A stretch of DNA of 37,602 nucleotides from positions 1-37,602 of the forward strand of contig CAZYEJ010000015.1 of assembly GCA_964646435.1 (NCBI GenBank), given 5' to 3'. The position numbers and the translations under genes are program-made. The DNA is from UBA3076 sp964646435. GTDB taxonomy: Bacteria > Desulfobacterota > Dissulfuribacteria > Dissulfuribacterales > UBA3076. Numbering within the stretch: position 1 is the first letter of the stretch; each line of letters begins with the position of its first letter. Positions 24,529 to 33,762 of this stretch are shown in pieces. The notes under the pieces are model-generated. The model saw nothing but the letters and a program-made list of their open reading frames with translations. It made no database searches and had not been told where the DNA came from.

Positions 24529-25959
24529 ATGGAGCTTAAACAGCTAAAACGTCTGGGAGAGTATGAGTGGGAGATCCCAAGGGATAAGGACATGAGGGTA
24601 CCTGCCCTTGTTTTCGCCAGTGAGGACCTGGTCTCCGAGATGGACGAAAAGGTCCGCGAACAAATTAGCAATGTGGCCTCATTGCCGGGGATTGTGAAGG
24701 CTGCCATTGCCATGCCTGATGCCCATTGGGGCTATGGTTTTCCCATTGGCGGAGTAGCGGCCTTTGATCCGGATGACGGCGGTATTATCTCCGTAGGCGG
24801 AGTCGGTTATGATATTTCCTGCGGGGTCAGAAACCTGCTGACCGGTCTCACGCGAGACGAGGTCCTGCCCCTTCTTGAATCCCTGATTGATCGACTCTTC
24901 CAGGTTGTGCCAGCGGGTGTCGGGTCAGAAGGCAAAATCAGGCTCACACCTGCCGAGATAGACGACGTCCTCACTGGAGGTGCACAGTGGGCAGTAGAAC
25001 AAGGTTATGGGCTCCCTGAAGACCTGGCCCACACTGAAGAGAAAGGAAGACTGGAAGGAGCTGACCCTTCCTGTGTCTCAGATATTGCCAAACGCCGACA
25101 GTACAGAGAGGTTGGGACCCTTGGTTCAGGAAACCACTATCTGGAAATACAGTATGTGGAAGAAATCTTTCACCGGCCTTCAGCCGAGGCCTTTGGTTTG
25201 AAAGAAGGAGATGTAATAGTGGCAATCCACTGCGGCTCCAGGGCACTTGGGCATCAGATCGGTACTGATTACCTCCAGATACTTGGTAAGGCCGGCAAGA
25301 AGTATCAGATCCCAATCAAAGAAAGGGAGCTTGTGTGCGCTCCAATAAAATCTCCTGAAGGAGAAAGATATTACAAGGCCATGGTCTGTGGGGTAAATTG
25401 TGCACTTGCCAATCGCCAGGTAATTACTCATCTCACACGCCAGGTTTTCCATGAAATATTTCCAGAGGCCACAGTGAAAAACCTATATGATGTCAGTCAT
25501 AACACATGCAAAATCGAGAAACACGAAGTAGATGGCGAGGTGAAACGCCTTTATGTCCACAGAAAAGGGGCTACCAGGGCCTTTGGTCCAGGCAGACCTG
25601 AGTTACCTGAAGTATTCAGTGACATCGGTCAACCCGTGCTCATAGGTGGGACCATGGGGACCTGTTCCTATATTCTTGTAGGCCAGAAAACAGGGGAAGC
25701 CCTGGCCTGGGGCTCTGCCTGCCACGGAGCTGGCCGTTCAATGAGTCGAAGGGCCGCGCTGAAACGCTGGAAAGGCAGAAAGGTAATCTCCGAACTGGCC
25801 CACAGGGGCATCCTCATCCGGGCAGCGAGCTACCGGGGTGCGGCAGAAGAGGCGCCTGAAGCATACAAGGATGTTACAGAGGTAGTGGATTCCACGCACA
25901 GGGCAGGACTTGCAAAAAAAGTGGCACGGCTGAGACCCATGGCCTGCATCAAGGGTTGA
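24529..25959 (+). CDS. rtcB: RNA-splicing ligase RtcB
   Basis: 476 residues, full length. Joins RNA 2',3'-cyclic phosphate or 3'-phosphate ends to 5'-OH ends using GTP and Mn. The start PDAHWGYGFPIGG and the metal-binding DISCG (95-99, Asp95 and Cys98) are seen, as are GTLGSGNHYLEIQ and the late CHGAGRSMSRRAA holding the guanylylated His. In bacteria it repairs cut tRNA or rRNA. GAGGTG lies 6 nt before ATG. The stop overlaps the convergent kamA stop by 11 nt. No RtcR-type sigma-54 regulator is adjacent; the archease pairing is the main context. Confidence 0.96.
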   Translation: MELKQLKRLGEYEWEIPRDKDMRVPALVFASEDLVSEMDEKVREQISNVASLPGIVKAAIAMPDAHWGYGFPIGGVAAFDPDDGGIISVGGVGYDISCGVRNLLTGLTRDEVLPLLESLIDRLFQVVPAGVGSEGKIRLTPAEIDDVLTGGAQWAVEQGYGLPEDLAHTEEKGRLEGADPSCVSDIAKRRQYREVGTLGSGNHYLEIQYVEEIFHRPSAEAFGLKEGDVIVAIHCGSRALGHQIGTDYLQILGKAGKKYQIPIKERELVCAPIKSPEGERYYKAMVCGVNCALANRQVITHLTRQVFHEIFPEATVKNLYDVSHNTCKIEKHEVDGEVKRLYVHRKGATRAFGPGRPELPEVFSDIGQPVLIGGTMGTCSYILVGQKTGEALAWGSACHGAGRSMSRRAALKRWKGRKVISELAHRGILIRAASYRGAAEEAPEAYKDVTEVVDSTHRAGLAKKVARLRPMACIKG

Positions 25960-27124
25960 TTAATTCTCCGGCGTCTGCCCCTTCAGGACAAGGATATCTC
26001 ACTATTTTTCCTTCAAAGGTACGAAACATTGCCTCATCTTTGCCGACTTCAAGCAGATATGAAGGTATCATCAGGGCCTTCCCGCCACCAGTGGGAAGAT
26101 CCACAACATAGTTCGGGATACACAGACCACCTATTTTGCCCCACAGCCCCTGAATAATTTCCACACCCTTTCTGATATCTGTCCGAAAGTGATCTGTCCC
26201 CTGCACTGCATCACACTGGAAGAGGTAGTAAGGTCTTACCATGATTCTCTGAAGCCCGCGGCACAGATCTCGAATAATTTCCATGGAATCATTGACTCCT
26301 TTTAACAACACAGTCTGGTTGGACAGTGGTATCCCTGCCTTGAGGAGCCTTTCGCATGCCTCTGTGGACTCAGGTGTGATCTCTCTGGGGTGATTAAAAT
26401 GGGTATTTATCCAAAGAGGACGGTGTCCGGCCAGCATTTGACACAAATCGTCGGTTATGCGCATGGGAAGCACTACAGGAATCCTAGTACCAATACGCAA
26501 CACCTCCACATGAGGAATTTCCCTAAATGCCTTTAAAAATTCATCCAGCAGCCTCGGTTGCATTGTAAGTGGATCTCCCCCGGAGACTATAACTTCACGG
26601 ACGAGGGGGCTGCCTGCAACATAGTCCACCATACGATAAAGGGCCTCTCTTGTACTGCCGGCCTCCGAATTTTTCCATGTACGTTTCCTGTTGCAGTGAC
26701 GGCAGTACACAGCACATGTGCCGGTTACCATGGCCAATACACGGTCAGGATACCTGTGAATCAGACCGGGAACCGGCATGTGTGCGCGTTCGGCCAGGGG
26801 GTCCTCTTCTGAACCCGGAAGCGAAAAATTTATCTCCCTGGGATCAGGAATACACTGCTTTCTGATAGGATCATCGGGATCTGACCAGTCGATCAGGGAC
26901 AGATAATATGGCGTAACGGCATACCTGTATTGTGCTATGACATCTCTATAAATCTCTTTCTCAGAGGAAGTAAGTTGCAAAAGCCCTGACAGTGCATCAA
27001 GTCCCTTAATCCGATTTGAAAACTGTCGGCGCCAATCCAACCACTGCTCTGTTTCACCCTTATTCATTATTTTTTCGTAGGCGTTCACAGGTTCAGAGTT
27101 TAATATTTTATTCTCCTTCGACAT
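25949..27124 (-). CDS. kamA: Lysine 2,3-aminomutase family radical SAM enzyme
   Basis: 391 residues. The radical SAM cluster is C137-x3-C141-x2-C144 (TGTCAVYCRHC). The PLP Lys is K349 in LPTGGGKA. The two acidic residues that hold the side-chain amine of lysine in true aminomutases are present: D305 (QCDAVQGTDHFRT) and D342 (VVDLP). So L-lysine to beta-lysine is likely. Length is between EpmB (about 340) and clostridial KamA (about 416). EF-P and EpmA genes lie 2.6 kb away, so the product may be used to modify EF-P. The first codons lie inside a dispersed repeat; MNKGETEQW (27067) is an alternative start without a clear ribosome site. Confidence 0.9.
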   Translation of the reverse strand: MSKENKILNSEPVNAYEKIMNKGETEQWLDWRRQFSNRIKGLDALSGLLQLTSSEKEIYRDVIAQYRYAVTPYYLSLIDWSDPDDPIRKQCIPDPREINFSLPGSEEDPLAERAHMPVPGLIHRYPDRVLAMVTGTCAVYCRHCNRKRTWKNSEAGSTREALYRMVDYVAGSPLVREVIVSGGDPLTMQPRLLDEFLKAFREIPHVEVLRIGTRIPVVLPMRITDDLCQMLAGHRPLWINTHFNHPREITPESTEACERLLKAGIPLSNQTVLLKGVNDSMEIIRDLCRGLQRIMVRPYYLFQCDAVQGTDHFRTDIRKGVEIIQGLWGKIGGLCIPNYVVDLPTGGGKALMIPSYLLEVGKDEAMFRTFEGKIVRYPCPEGADAGELINP

Positions 27125-27156
27125 TCTGCGGTTCCTTGTTTGATATTCGATATTCG
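27115..27156. repeat. Dispersed repeat carrying the kamA start codon
   Basis: 27115-27135 is the inverse of 541-561 with two mismatches. It is followed by GATATTC, GATATTC heptads. The kamA ATG (27122-27124) and its first four codons lie within it. Confidence 0.75.
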
Positions 27157-27172
27157 TTGTTCCATTTTTTTA

Positions 27173-28603
27173 TCACTCTAAAAACTTGATTACTTCCGTG
27201 AAATCACCCATGAATTTCTTTGAAAAGACTAATTTTGGTGACAAGTTCAAAGTTTTTTCAAAATATTCTTTTGATTGCTGATACATCTTTAGCCTTTTAT
27301 AACAAATGGCTATATCACATGAAATCTGGGGAATATTTTTATACTGAGGATCAATTTCTATAGATTTTTTAAAATACCCAATGGCATCCTTGTAATTTCC
27401 TAAATCCATGCATATCTTTGCCATATAAAAATAAGGATTTAGCATTGTGCTGGGACGATTAAGCCTTGCCCCTGGGATTGTAACTGCTACAGCGGGTATT
27501 TGAATTTCAGGATTAGTCGTGTTAGTTACAATTATTTCCAGATTATCCTGTTTAATTAAACTTACTGCCTTTTCTATTTCTACACTAAAATCGGAATGTT
27601 TGTAAGTAGATATTTTATTAAAAGGGATAGTTTCTTTATTTTCTATTAAATATGAAGCATCCTCTAAAGTCTTAAAATATGGAAAGCAATAAGTAGGTCC
27701 CCCTGACTTTTTATGTCTGTTTTCGTTAAAGATAATCTGTGCCCTATGTTGAGCCAGCTCAATCAGGGCACGAATTAAGGCAAAATCACGATTCAGATGT
27801 GCGCCTGCCGCATTATATATCCTGACTGTATTTGTTGGTGGATTTGGATCATAAGCAAGGACACTTACAGTTGGTATATTTAATCCTAAGGAAAAATCCT
27901 TAATATAAAGCTCAATACCTGCATCGAAGAATTTATTTATCAATGACTTTGCAATATGATGATTAATGGAAGATATATCAAGAGAGGGTGTAGATAATTT
28001 TCCTTGTATGACTCTTGAGGTATTGTGCCTTTCTATTACCTCTCCTATTGCCTGAAGTATTGCCTCTTGTATTGTATTTCCACTGGCAAATCCTGTAGTT
28101 CCATAGATAAGATAAAACCAGTGTAGCGGAAAAAGAATAGGTTTATTATGCGTTAAAGAGAAAGATTTTGTCCATGGAAGAGGTACATTTCTTAAATCTT
28201 CTAATATCTCATCTGTTTGATAAATAGAGGGTAAAGGTAAAAGCAAGCTTAATGGATCTAATGCATCTTCACTTAACTTATCATAGCTTGAAATGATAAA
28301 AGGCTCTCTTTCTCTTATAAACCACGTACAACTGTGGCGTTCGATAGCCTCCATTAATGCACTGGCCTTTGCCTGCTCTACAGATACACCCTTCCCGCAA
28401 CTTTCACCTATTCCCAAATTTGAATCAATCTCACAAACAAAGGCCGGTATACCTATTTTATCAAGTTCGTCTATGCGTGAAATAGTGCTTAAACTGAACA
28501 GCTCTTTTTGTTTCAGCCTATTCAACGCGGTTTTCACAGTCTCTTTTGGACTGAAGGCCTTGTCTTGGCCAAACGTATAATGTTTACGGCATGAGTGTAT
28601 CAT
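27173..28603 (-). CDS. YcaO-domain protein with C-terminal TPR repeats
   Basis: 476 residues from ATG 28603, which has AAAGG 5 nt upstream. The frame extends 55 codons further, but that part has no family likeness and crosses a palindrome. YcaO domain, about 15-390: SALMEAIERHS, AILQAIGEVIERHN and RALIELAQHRAQ are the helices that carry the ATP/Mg-binding acids, and IPAVAVTIPGA follows near the end. About 395-460 holds two TPR-like units (YFYMAKICMDLGNYKDAIGYF; ISCDIAICYKRLKMYQQSKEYF). YcaO enzymes use ATP to activate backbone amides, giving azolines, thioamides or amidines. No TfuA, E1-like partner or precursor peptide gene is nearby, so the substrate is unknown. Confidence 0.87.
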   Translation of the reverse strand: MIHSCRKHYTFGQDKAFSPKETVKTALNRLKQKELFSLSTISRIDELDKIGIPAFVCEIDSNLGIGESCGKGVSVEQAKASALMEAIERHSCTWFIREREPFIISSYDKLSEDALDPLSLLLPLPSIYQTDEILEDLRNVPLPWTKSFSLTHNKPILFPLHWFYLIYGTTGFASGNTIQEAILQAIGEVIERHNTSRVIQGKLSTPSLDISSINHHIAKSLINKFFDAGIELYIKDFSLGLNIPTVSVLAYDPNPPTNTVRIYNAAGAHLNRDFALIRALIELAQHRAQIIFNENRHKKSGGPTYCFPYFKTLEDASYLIENKETIPFNKISTYKHSDFSVEIEKAVSLIKQDNLEIIVTNTTNPEIQIPAVAVTIPGARLNRPSTMLNPYFYMAKICMDLGNYKDAIGYFKKSIEIDPQYKNIPQISCDIAICYKRLKMYQQSKEYFEKTLNLSPKLVFSKKFMGDFTEVIKFLE

Positions 28604-28997
28604 GTCGACCTTTTTCTGGTATCTTAAGGTGTTAAATTTGTTTCGGCAGGCAATTCTGTTGTCAGTGCCATTTTCAAGGTTCAATCTTCCATAGGGCAAG
28701 GTAACACTGTGGCCGAGAATGACAAGGGACCCTCTTTGCAAAGCTCTGTCTTTGCTCGGGAATGCCATTCCGAGATCAATGTCCTGATGGTTCTATAGCA
28801 GAACAACCTATTATGTTCTTTATGTTATGAGGACGGGAATTCAAGTCATGTTGACGTTCTTCGATAGCACGCTTACAATATCGTCATGCCGAAAAACGCA
28901 AGATTGAACGTATCAGACATTTTTCAGCATGTTGTGGAACATAGTATAGAAGGCCAATCCAAACTACAAATTTCAAATTAATTTTGGGGTGCCTACC
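28604..28997. other. Divergent gap between ycaO and acylphosphatase
   Basis: No supported gene. It contains an imperfect palindrome around GGAATGCCATTCC (28755-28774), a possible operator for the divergent pair, and a short heptad pair CAAATTT, CAAATTA just before the acylphosphatase ribosome site. Confidence 0.5.
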
Positions 28998-29285
28998 ATG
29001 ACGGAAAAGCCTACAAAACGTGTACACGCATTCGTAAGCGGACGGGTTCAAGGAGTGTTTTTTAGAGCTAATACAAGGGCTGAAGCTAAACGTTTAGGGC
29101 TTAAGGGATGGGTAAAGAATCTTCCCGGTGGCAGAGTAGAACTCGTGGCTGAGGGACCTTCCTGGGCTGTGAACGAGTTGATAAGCTGGTGCCATAAAGG
29201 TCCTGCTTACTCAAAGGTAGACAAAGTAGAATTCTATGAAGAGACACCAAGAGGAAAGTATGATGAATTTTCAGTCCGGTTTTAA
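28998..29285 (+). CDS. acyP: Acylphosphatase
   Basis: 95 residues, normal length. Hydrolyses acyl phosphates such as carbamoyl phosphate and acetyl phosphate. It has the family signature GRVQGVFFRANTRAEA with catalytic Arg23 and the partner Asn41 in GWVKNLPGG. The end YDEFSVRF is also typical. ATG 28998 has GGGGTG 6 nt upstream; an in-frame GTG (28989) overlaps that site. Its end overlaps the next lipoprotein gene by 23 nt. No direct link to the neighbouring EF-P genes is known. Confidence 0.94.
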   Translation: MTEKPTKRVHAFVSGRVQGVFFRANTRAEAKRLGLKGWVKNLPGGRVELVAEGPSWAVNELISWCHKGPAYSKVDKVEFYEETPRGKYDEFSVRF

Positions 29286-29664
29286 TAAAACCCTTTCGAG
29301 CTTGCTCTGCATCTTTCTGCTATGCGGGTGCACCTCAGTCCATCTGGACCTTTCGGACATGGACCCTCCTCTATGCCTCAATGACCCTACCCCGGTAAGA
29401 GTGCTTGAAGTAAAGCACTTCAAGGATAGCATGAAGGCCCACTTTGGACTTTTCGGACTTGTAACCTGGAAACAGCCACCTCTAAAAAAAGTTTTTGAGG
29501 AACAACTAGATGAATACGGGGGTAATGGGATAATAAACATAAATATAAAAAGTAAATTCGGCCCTGTGGATATGCTGCTTGGCCTTCCGTCGTTTTTCCT
29601 TCTGTGGTTTCCTTGTACCTATATTGTTGAAGGGGATGTGGTAATTATACAATCATCCCTGTAA
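29263..29664 (+). CDS. Small lipoprotein of unknown function
   Basis: 133 residues from ATG 29263 (GAGGAA upstream; ATG 29260 and 29236 are alternatives). The signal is a hydrophobic run ending in the lipobox LLCGC, so the mature protein is lipid-anchored. The body has a charged region (VRVLEVKHFKDSMKAHFG), GGNGIININIKSKFG, and a hydrophobic stretch LLGLPSFFLLWFPCTYIVEGDVV. The layout recalls small Bor/TraT-like surface lipoproteins, but I do not recognise the family with confidence. It overlaps the acylphosphatase gene and precedes efp by 79 nt. Confidence 0.65.
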   Translation: MNFQSGFNKTLSSLLCIFLLCGCTSVHLDLSDMDPPLCLNDPTPVRVLEVKHFKDSMKAHFGLFGLVTWKQPPLKKVFEEQLDEYGGNGIININIKSKFGPVDMLLGLPSFFLLWFPCTYIVEGDVVIIQSSL

Positions 29665-29743
29665 CAAGGACTGTGCTTGAACTTAAGGAAGTTATGGACT
29701 ATTGATAGAAATCCCTAAATCATGTATCAAGGAGAAAAATTAA

Positions 29744-30307
29744 GTGTATGACTCCTCAAACCTCAGGAAAGGACTAAAAATAGCTATCGACGGGGAACCG
29801 TATGTCATTACTGATTTCCAGTTTTCCAAGCCGGGAAAAGGGCAGGCCCTTTATAAATGCAAGCTCAAAAACATGGTGACTGGTTACACTGTGGATCGTA
29901 CTTACCGCTCAGGTGATAAATTCGAACAGGCCAACCTCGACGAAGTACATATGCAATATCTCTACAGGGACAACGAAGGCTTTAACTTTATGAACACAAA
30001 TACCTACGATCAAGTAGCTTTAACAAATGACCATATGGGGGAAGCAAAAAGCTTCCTACTGGAAAATATGGAGGTTGATATCCTCTTTTTTCAGGATACT
30101 CCTATTGACATCACTCTGCCGACTTTTGTTGAACTTGAGGTAACAGAATCTGCTCCTGGAATTCGGGGAGACACAGCCACTGGTGCCACAAAACCTGTAA
30201 CCCTTGAAACAGGCCACGAGATTCAGGTACCCCTTTTCATAAAGCAAGGCGAAATCCTGAAGATTGATACCCGCACAGGCGAATATGTGGAGCGGGCAAA
30301 AAAATAG
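29744..30307 (+). CDS. efp: Elongation factor P
   Basis: 187 residues, normal length. Relieves ribosome stalling at polyproline. The KOW-like domain I has the modification loop KPGKGQA with Lys32 at the tip, equivalent to the beta-lysylated Lys34 of E. coli. The OB domains II and III follow, ending IDTRTGEYVERAKK. Start is GTG with AAGGAG 9 nt upstream. The epmA gene comes 74 nt downstream, so the gene pair itself predicts the lysine-type modification rather than rhamnosylation (no EarP seen). Confidence 0.96.
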   Translation: MYDSSNLRKGLKIAIDGEPYVITDFQFSKPGKGQALYKCKLKNMVTGYTVDRTYRSGDKFEQANLDEVHMQYLYRDNEGFNFMNTNTYDQVALTNDHMGEAKSFLLENMEVDILFFQDTPIDITLPTFVELEVTESAPGIRGDTATGATKPVTLETGHEIQVPLFIKQGEILKIDTRTGEYVERAKK

Positions 30308-30381
30308 AACCTGATCTTAACAAGCATTCTCACTCTAGTAACAATATCCATAAGGCCGAAAAAATCACTTCCAGACATAGG

Positions 30382-31290
30382 ATGTTGGCAACCCGGGGTG
30401 GAATTATAAAAACCCTCAGGTTTTTTTTGTCCGAACAGGGATTTTTGGAGGTCCAAACTCCTCTGATGATTAAAGCCCCTGTACCGGAGGCATCTATTGA
30501 GGCATTTCCGGTTTCCCAGGGTAAAGGCAGGCCGGACCTGTATCTCATCCCCTCACCTGAAATCAACCTGAAACGCCTTTTGGCAGAAGGGCTTGATCGG
30601 ATTTTCCAGCTAGGGCCTGTATTTCGACAGGAAGAACAGGGCCGTCATCACCTCCCCGAGTTCACCATGCTGGAGTGGTACAGAACGGACGCAGATTACC
30701 ACGACCTTATGTCTGACTGTGAAGCCATAATTGAGATAACGGCCCGGTCGGCCGGTTGGAAGGGTGATTCAATCACGTACAAAGGCATAGAGATCGATAT
30801 CAAGCCCCCATTTCCCAGGATAACCATAAAAAAAGTGTTTGAGAAATATGCCGGCTGGACACCGGGTCCCGCACCGGATTTGGACCGGTTCAACCAAGAC
30901 ATGGTGACAAAGATAGAACCCAACCTGCCGCCGGATCGACCGGTCTTTTTAACGGATTATCCGGCATCCTGCGCATCTCTTGCCAGGCTAAAAACATCCG
31001 ACAACGAGGTGGCTGAGAGGGTTGAACTGTATGCGGGCGGCCTTGAGATTGCCAATGGTTTTTCCGAACTTACAGACCAGGAGGAGCAAGAGGCAAGATT
31101 CAGGAAAGAGGTCGGAAGACGCAGGGAACAGGGACTTGGGGCCTATCCCTGGCCTGAAGAATTTCTATTATCCCTGGGGAAACTCCCCAAATGCGCAGGC
31201 ATGGCGCTTGGTATAGACCGCCTGGTAATGTTGCTCACAAATGCGTCAAATATCAACGATGTGGTAGCCTTTCCACCGGAAAAAATCTAG
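30382..31290 (+). CDS. epmA: EF-P beta-lysine ligase EpmA (GenX/PoxA)
   Basis: 302 residues. Related to the catalytic core of class II lysyl-tRNA synthetase without the tRNA-binding domain. Motif 2 is seen in FRQEEQGRHHLPEFTMLEWYRT and motif 3 in GMALGIDRLVML; GGLEIANGFSELTD contributes to the lysine pocket. It attaches beta-lysine to EF-P Lys32. Compared with E. coli the protein lacks about 15 N-terminal residues; the frame is open upstream but has no ATG, GTG or TTG there. The ribosome site at ATG 30382 is poor, so expression may depend on coupling to efp. Confidence 0.94.
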   Translation: MLATRGGIIKTLRFFLSEQGFLEVQTPLMIKAPVPEASIEAFPVSQGKGRPDLYLIPSPEINLKRLLAEGLDRIFQLGPVFRQEEQGRHHLPEFTMLEWYRTDADYHDLMSDCEAIIEITARSAGWKGDSITYKGIEIDIKPPFPRITIKKVFEKYAGWTPGPAPDLDRFNQDMVTKIEPNLPPDRPVFLTDYPASCASLARLKTSDNEVAERVELYAGGLEIANGFSELTDQEEQEARFRKEVGRRREQGLGAYPWPEEFLLSLGKLPKCAGMALGIDRLVMLLTNASNINDVVAFPPEKI

Positions 31291-31317
31291 CCGACTGCCA
31301 TGCCCTGAAGCGGACTA

Positions 31318-32670
31318 TCATAATACCAGTTCGGCACCGGCCTTTCGGGCCTCTTTTTCGTTTACCAGGGAGAGCAGAAGGATGCCGAGGATGAAGAAAA
31401 AGATAAGGGAGAGGATTGAGTTTCGGGACGAGCCGGTCCAATGCCGGATAATGGCAAAGATGAATGGTCCCCAGACTGCTGAAAACTTGTTGACCACTGA
31501 GTAGAAGCCAAAAAACTCGGCTGAGGCGCCTTCAGGAATAATTGAGGCGTAAAAGGAGCGGCTGATGGCCTGTGATCCTCCGAGCACAAGGCCGACAATC
31601 CCGCCCATGACGAAGTACTCTATTGCTGAATGAATGAAATAGGCATAGATCACCACACCGCTCCATCCTATCAGAGTGATAATTACCGCCCGTTTGGCGC
31701 CAATCCGCTCTGAAATCCATGCTAAGAGAAGTGCTCCGAGAAAGGCTATGGCCTGCACGAGCAGAAGTGTCATCATAAGTGTCGTGGTGGAGAGATGAAG
31801 TTCCTGTTTTCCGTATATGGTAGCCATCTGGATGACAGTCTGTATCCCCTCATTATAAACAAGAAAGGCCGCGAGAAATAGCACGAGGTGACGGAGCTTG
31901 CGCAACTTGCTGATTGTCTTCCAGACCCGTGAAACACCCAGGGAGATATAACCCAGGCCCAAAGGGATACGCCGGAAGCCCTCGGGCAGGGCCTGAATCC
32001 TGCGCGGTTCCCGGAGCAAAGAGACAGTCACCAGGGCAAAGCCGCCCCACCACAGTGCAGCAGTCAGCATCCCCAGACGGGCAGCCTCAGCCTCGGAAAG
32101 ACCGATCTTTTCATGTCCTGCCAGGAGCACCAGGGCTAGGGCAAACTGGAGCCCGCCCCCCACATATCCGTATGCAAAGCCCTTGCTGGAGATCCGGTCC
32201 GTCTCCCCCTCCGGTGCGATCTGGGGGAGGAAGGCATCATAGAAAACATTGGCTCCGACAAACCCGATCTGGGAAATAACAAACAGGATCATGGTCAACC
32301 ATACGTTCCCAGCTTTACTAAAGGAGAGAAAGACCGCGCTCACTACGCCCAGATAACAGAAGGAGAATAGAAAGCGTTTTTTTGTGCAACTGAAGTCGGC
32401 AATGGCTCCAAGTATCGGGGCTGCAATAAAGACGAGAAACGCTGCTGCTGAAACCATGAATCCCCACAAGGTCTCAGCGGCATAAAGACTGCCTCCAATT
32501 TCCAATCCATCAGGAGGAACCACCACGCCTGCAAAATAAATGGGCAGGATGGCCACTGCCAAGGTGGTGATATAGGCGGAATTAGCCCAGTCATACATGG
32601 CCCAGCCAAAGATGACCCTGCGGTCTCCCCGGATAGGTGAATCCGTTATATCTTCAGATGGTCGTCGCAT
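31318..32670 (-). CDS. MFS transporter, UMF1/Atg22-like
   Basis: 450 residues with about twelve hydrophobic segments. The start VIFGWAMYDWANSAYITTLAVAILPIYF, with the DWANSAY motif, is the hallmark of the UMF1 branch (relatives of the yeast vacuolar effluxer Atg22). PILGAIADFSCTKKRFL and GANVFYDAFLPQIA also fit. Substrates of bacterial members are mostly unknown; amino-acid export is suggested by the yeast relative. It converges with epmA (gap 27 nt) and diverges from the PfkB gene (gap 89 nt), so it is probably monocistronic. Confidence 0.9.
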   Translation of the reverse strand: MRRPSEDITDSPIRGDRRVIFGWAMYDWANSAYITTLAVAILPIYFAGVVVPPDGLEIGGSLYAAETLWGFMVSAAAFLVFIAAPILGAIADFSCTKKRFLFSFCYLGVVSAVFLSFSKAGNVWLTMILFVISQIGFVGANVFYDAFLPQIAPEGETDRISSKGFAYGYVGGGLQFALALVLLAGHEKIGLSEAEAARLGMLTAALWWGGFALVTVSLLREPRRIQALPEGFRRIPLGLGYISLGVSRVWKTISKLRKLRHLVLFLAAFLVYNEGIQTVIQMATIYGKQELHLSTTTLMMTLLLVQAIAFLGALLLAWISERIGAKRAVIITLIGWSGVVIYAYFIHSAIEYFVMGGIVGLVLGGSQAISRSFYASIIPEGASAEFFGFYSVVNKFSAVWGPFIFAIIRHWTGSSRNSILSLIFFFILGILLLSLVNEKEARKAGAELVL

Positions 32671-32759
32671 GCTTATAGTTTCTTTTAATCTAAATTTTAC
32701 AAGTTGTCGAAGTCCTGAAACATGAGTAGTTTGCCGGGAAAATAGAGGTGGTTATCCCT

Positions 32760-33626
32760 ATGCATGCAAGGACCTATCTATTGGTGGGGGCTCTTACCCG
32801 AGACCTCACCAAAGACGGCTTTCGCTATGGCGGTACGGTAGCTTATGCCGGCCTGACCGCTATGGCTTTAGGATACAGCGTCACAGTATTCACTACGTGT
32901 GCGCCGGACGAGCCTGTGCATGAAGTCCTTCCAGGGGCAAGCATTCATATCCTCGATTCCACGACGACGACTACCTTTCTCAACCGGGATACCCCATCCG
33001 GCAGAATTCAGCAGCTACTTGGCACTGCCCGTCGCATCCAACCGAATATGGTCTCGCAGACCTTATATTCTGCAGATATCATTCACATCGCCCCGGTGGC
33101 TGATGAATGTCCTTGGAAACTCCGGGAGGTTTTTCCCGGAGGACGATTTGTGGCCACCCTGCAGGGGTGGTTCAGGACCTGGGACAGCAGCGGCCTGGTT
33201 TCAATTCAAAAGGTGCCCCCTGAGCAACTGGCTGGTTTTTACGCTGTGGTCTTGAGTCTTGAGGACTTGGATGGTGATCTGTCCTATGCACGGGCCCTGG
33301 CCGGCGTGGTGCCGATTCTTGTAGTAACTGAGGGCCATATAGGTGCGAGGCTTTTCCGGCAGGGCAGCGAGCATATTTTTCCGGCACCCGAGGCGCAGGA
33401 GAAGGATCCCTGTGGGGCTGGAGATATCTTTGCAACTGCTTTTTTTGTCGCCCTTGATCAGGGCCATTCCCCAAGGGCTGCGGTTAGGTTTGCAAACCGT
33501 CTGGCCGCATTCTCAGTGGCCCGCATGGGGCTTGCCTCTGTGCCCACGGCTTCGGAGATACAACAAGCCGGGATTTCGTTGGATGATGCTACAGCGCCCG
33601 TTTTACAGCAACCCACAGAACTGTGA
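32760..33626 (+). CDS. PfkB-family sugar/nucleoside kinase
   Basis: 288 residues from ATG 32760 (GAGGTGG 8 nt upstream; a GTG at 32748 overlaps that site). Ribokinase fold. The N-terminal GGTVAYAGLTAMALGYSVTVFT forms part of the substrate-binding lid. The C-terminal signature DPCGAGDIFATAFF carries the catalytic base Asp222 and the anion hole. The domain is complete but short in the lid region, so the phosphorylated sugar or nucleoside cannot be named. It stands alone, divergent from the UMF1 carrier. Confidence 0.85.
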   Translation: MHARTYLLVGALTRDLTKDGFRYGGTVAYAGLTAMALGYSVTVFTTCAPDEPVHEVLPGASIHILDSTTTTTFLNRDTPSGRIQQLLGTARRIQPNMVSQTLYSADIIHIAPVADECPWKLREVFPGGRFVATLQGWFRTWDSSGLVSIQKVPPEQLAGFYAVVLSLEDLDGDLSYARALAGVVPILVVTEGHIGARLFRQGSEHIFPAPEAQEKDPCGAGDIFATAFFVALDQGHSPRAAVRFANRLAAFSVARMGLASVPTASEIQQAGISLDDATAPVLQQPTEL

Positions 33627-33698
33627 GCGTTTACAAGGAAGTAACATTGATATCTTAATTGTCCATGGCCTAAGCTGAGAAAACAAAATTTGGGGTTT

Positions 33699-33718
33699 CC
33701 GTTCAGGCACTAACTAAT
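33699..33718. repeat. Half copy of the dispersed palindrome
   Basis: CCGTTCAGGCACTAACTAAT is the inverse of one arm of the GTGTCTGAACG element (copies at 392 and 11706), with one change in the arm. A further half word, CCGTTCAGACA, is at 18047-18057 between acs and the porin gene. Confidence 0.5.
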
Positions 33719-33762
33719 ATCAAGATTGTAATATCCGTTTGTGTGGGAACCCGATATGCTTG

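Noticed and set aside
28604..28768. 55-codon upstream extension of the YcaO frame
   Set aside because: No family likeness, weak ribosome site, and it crosses a palindrome; ATG 28603 has a good ribosome site.
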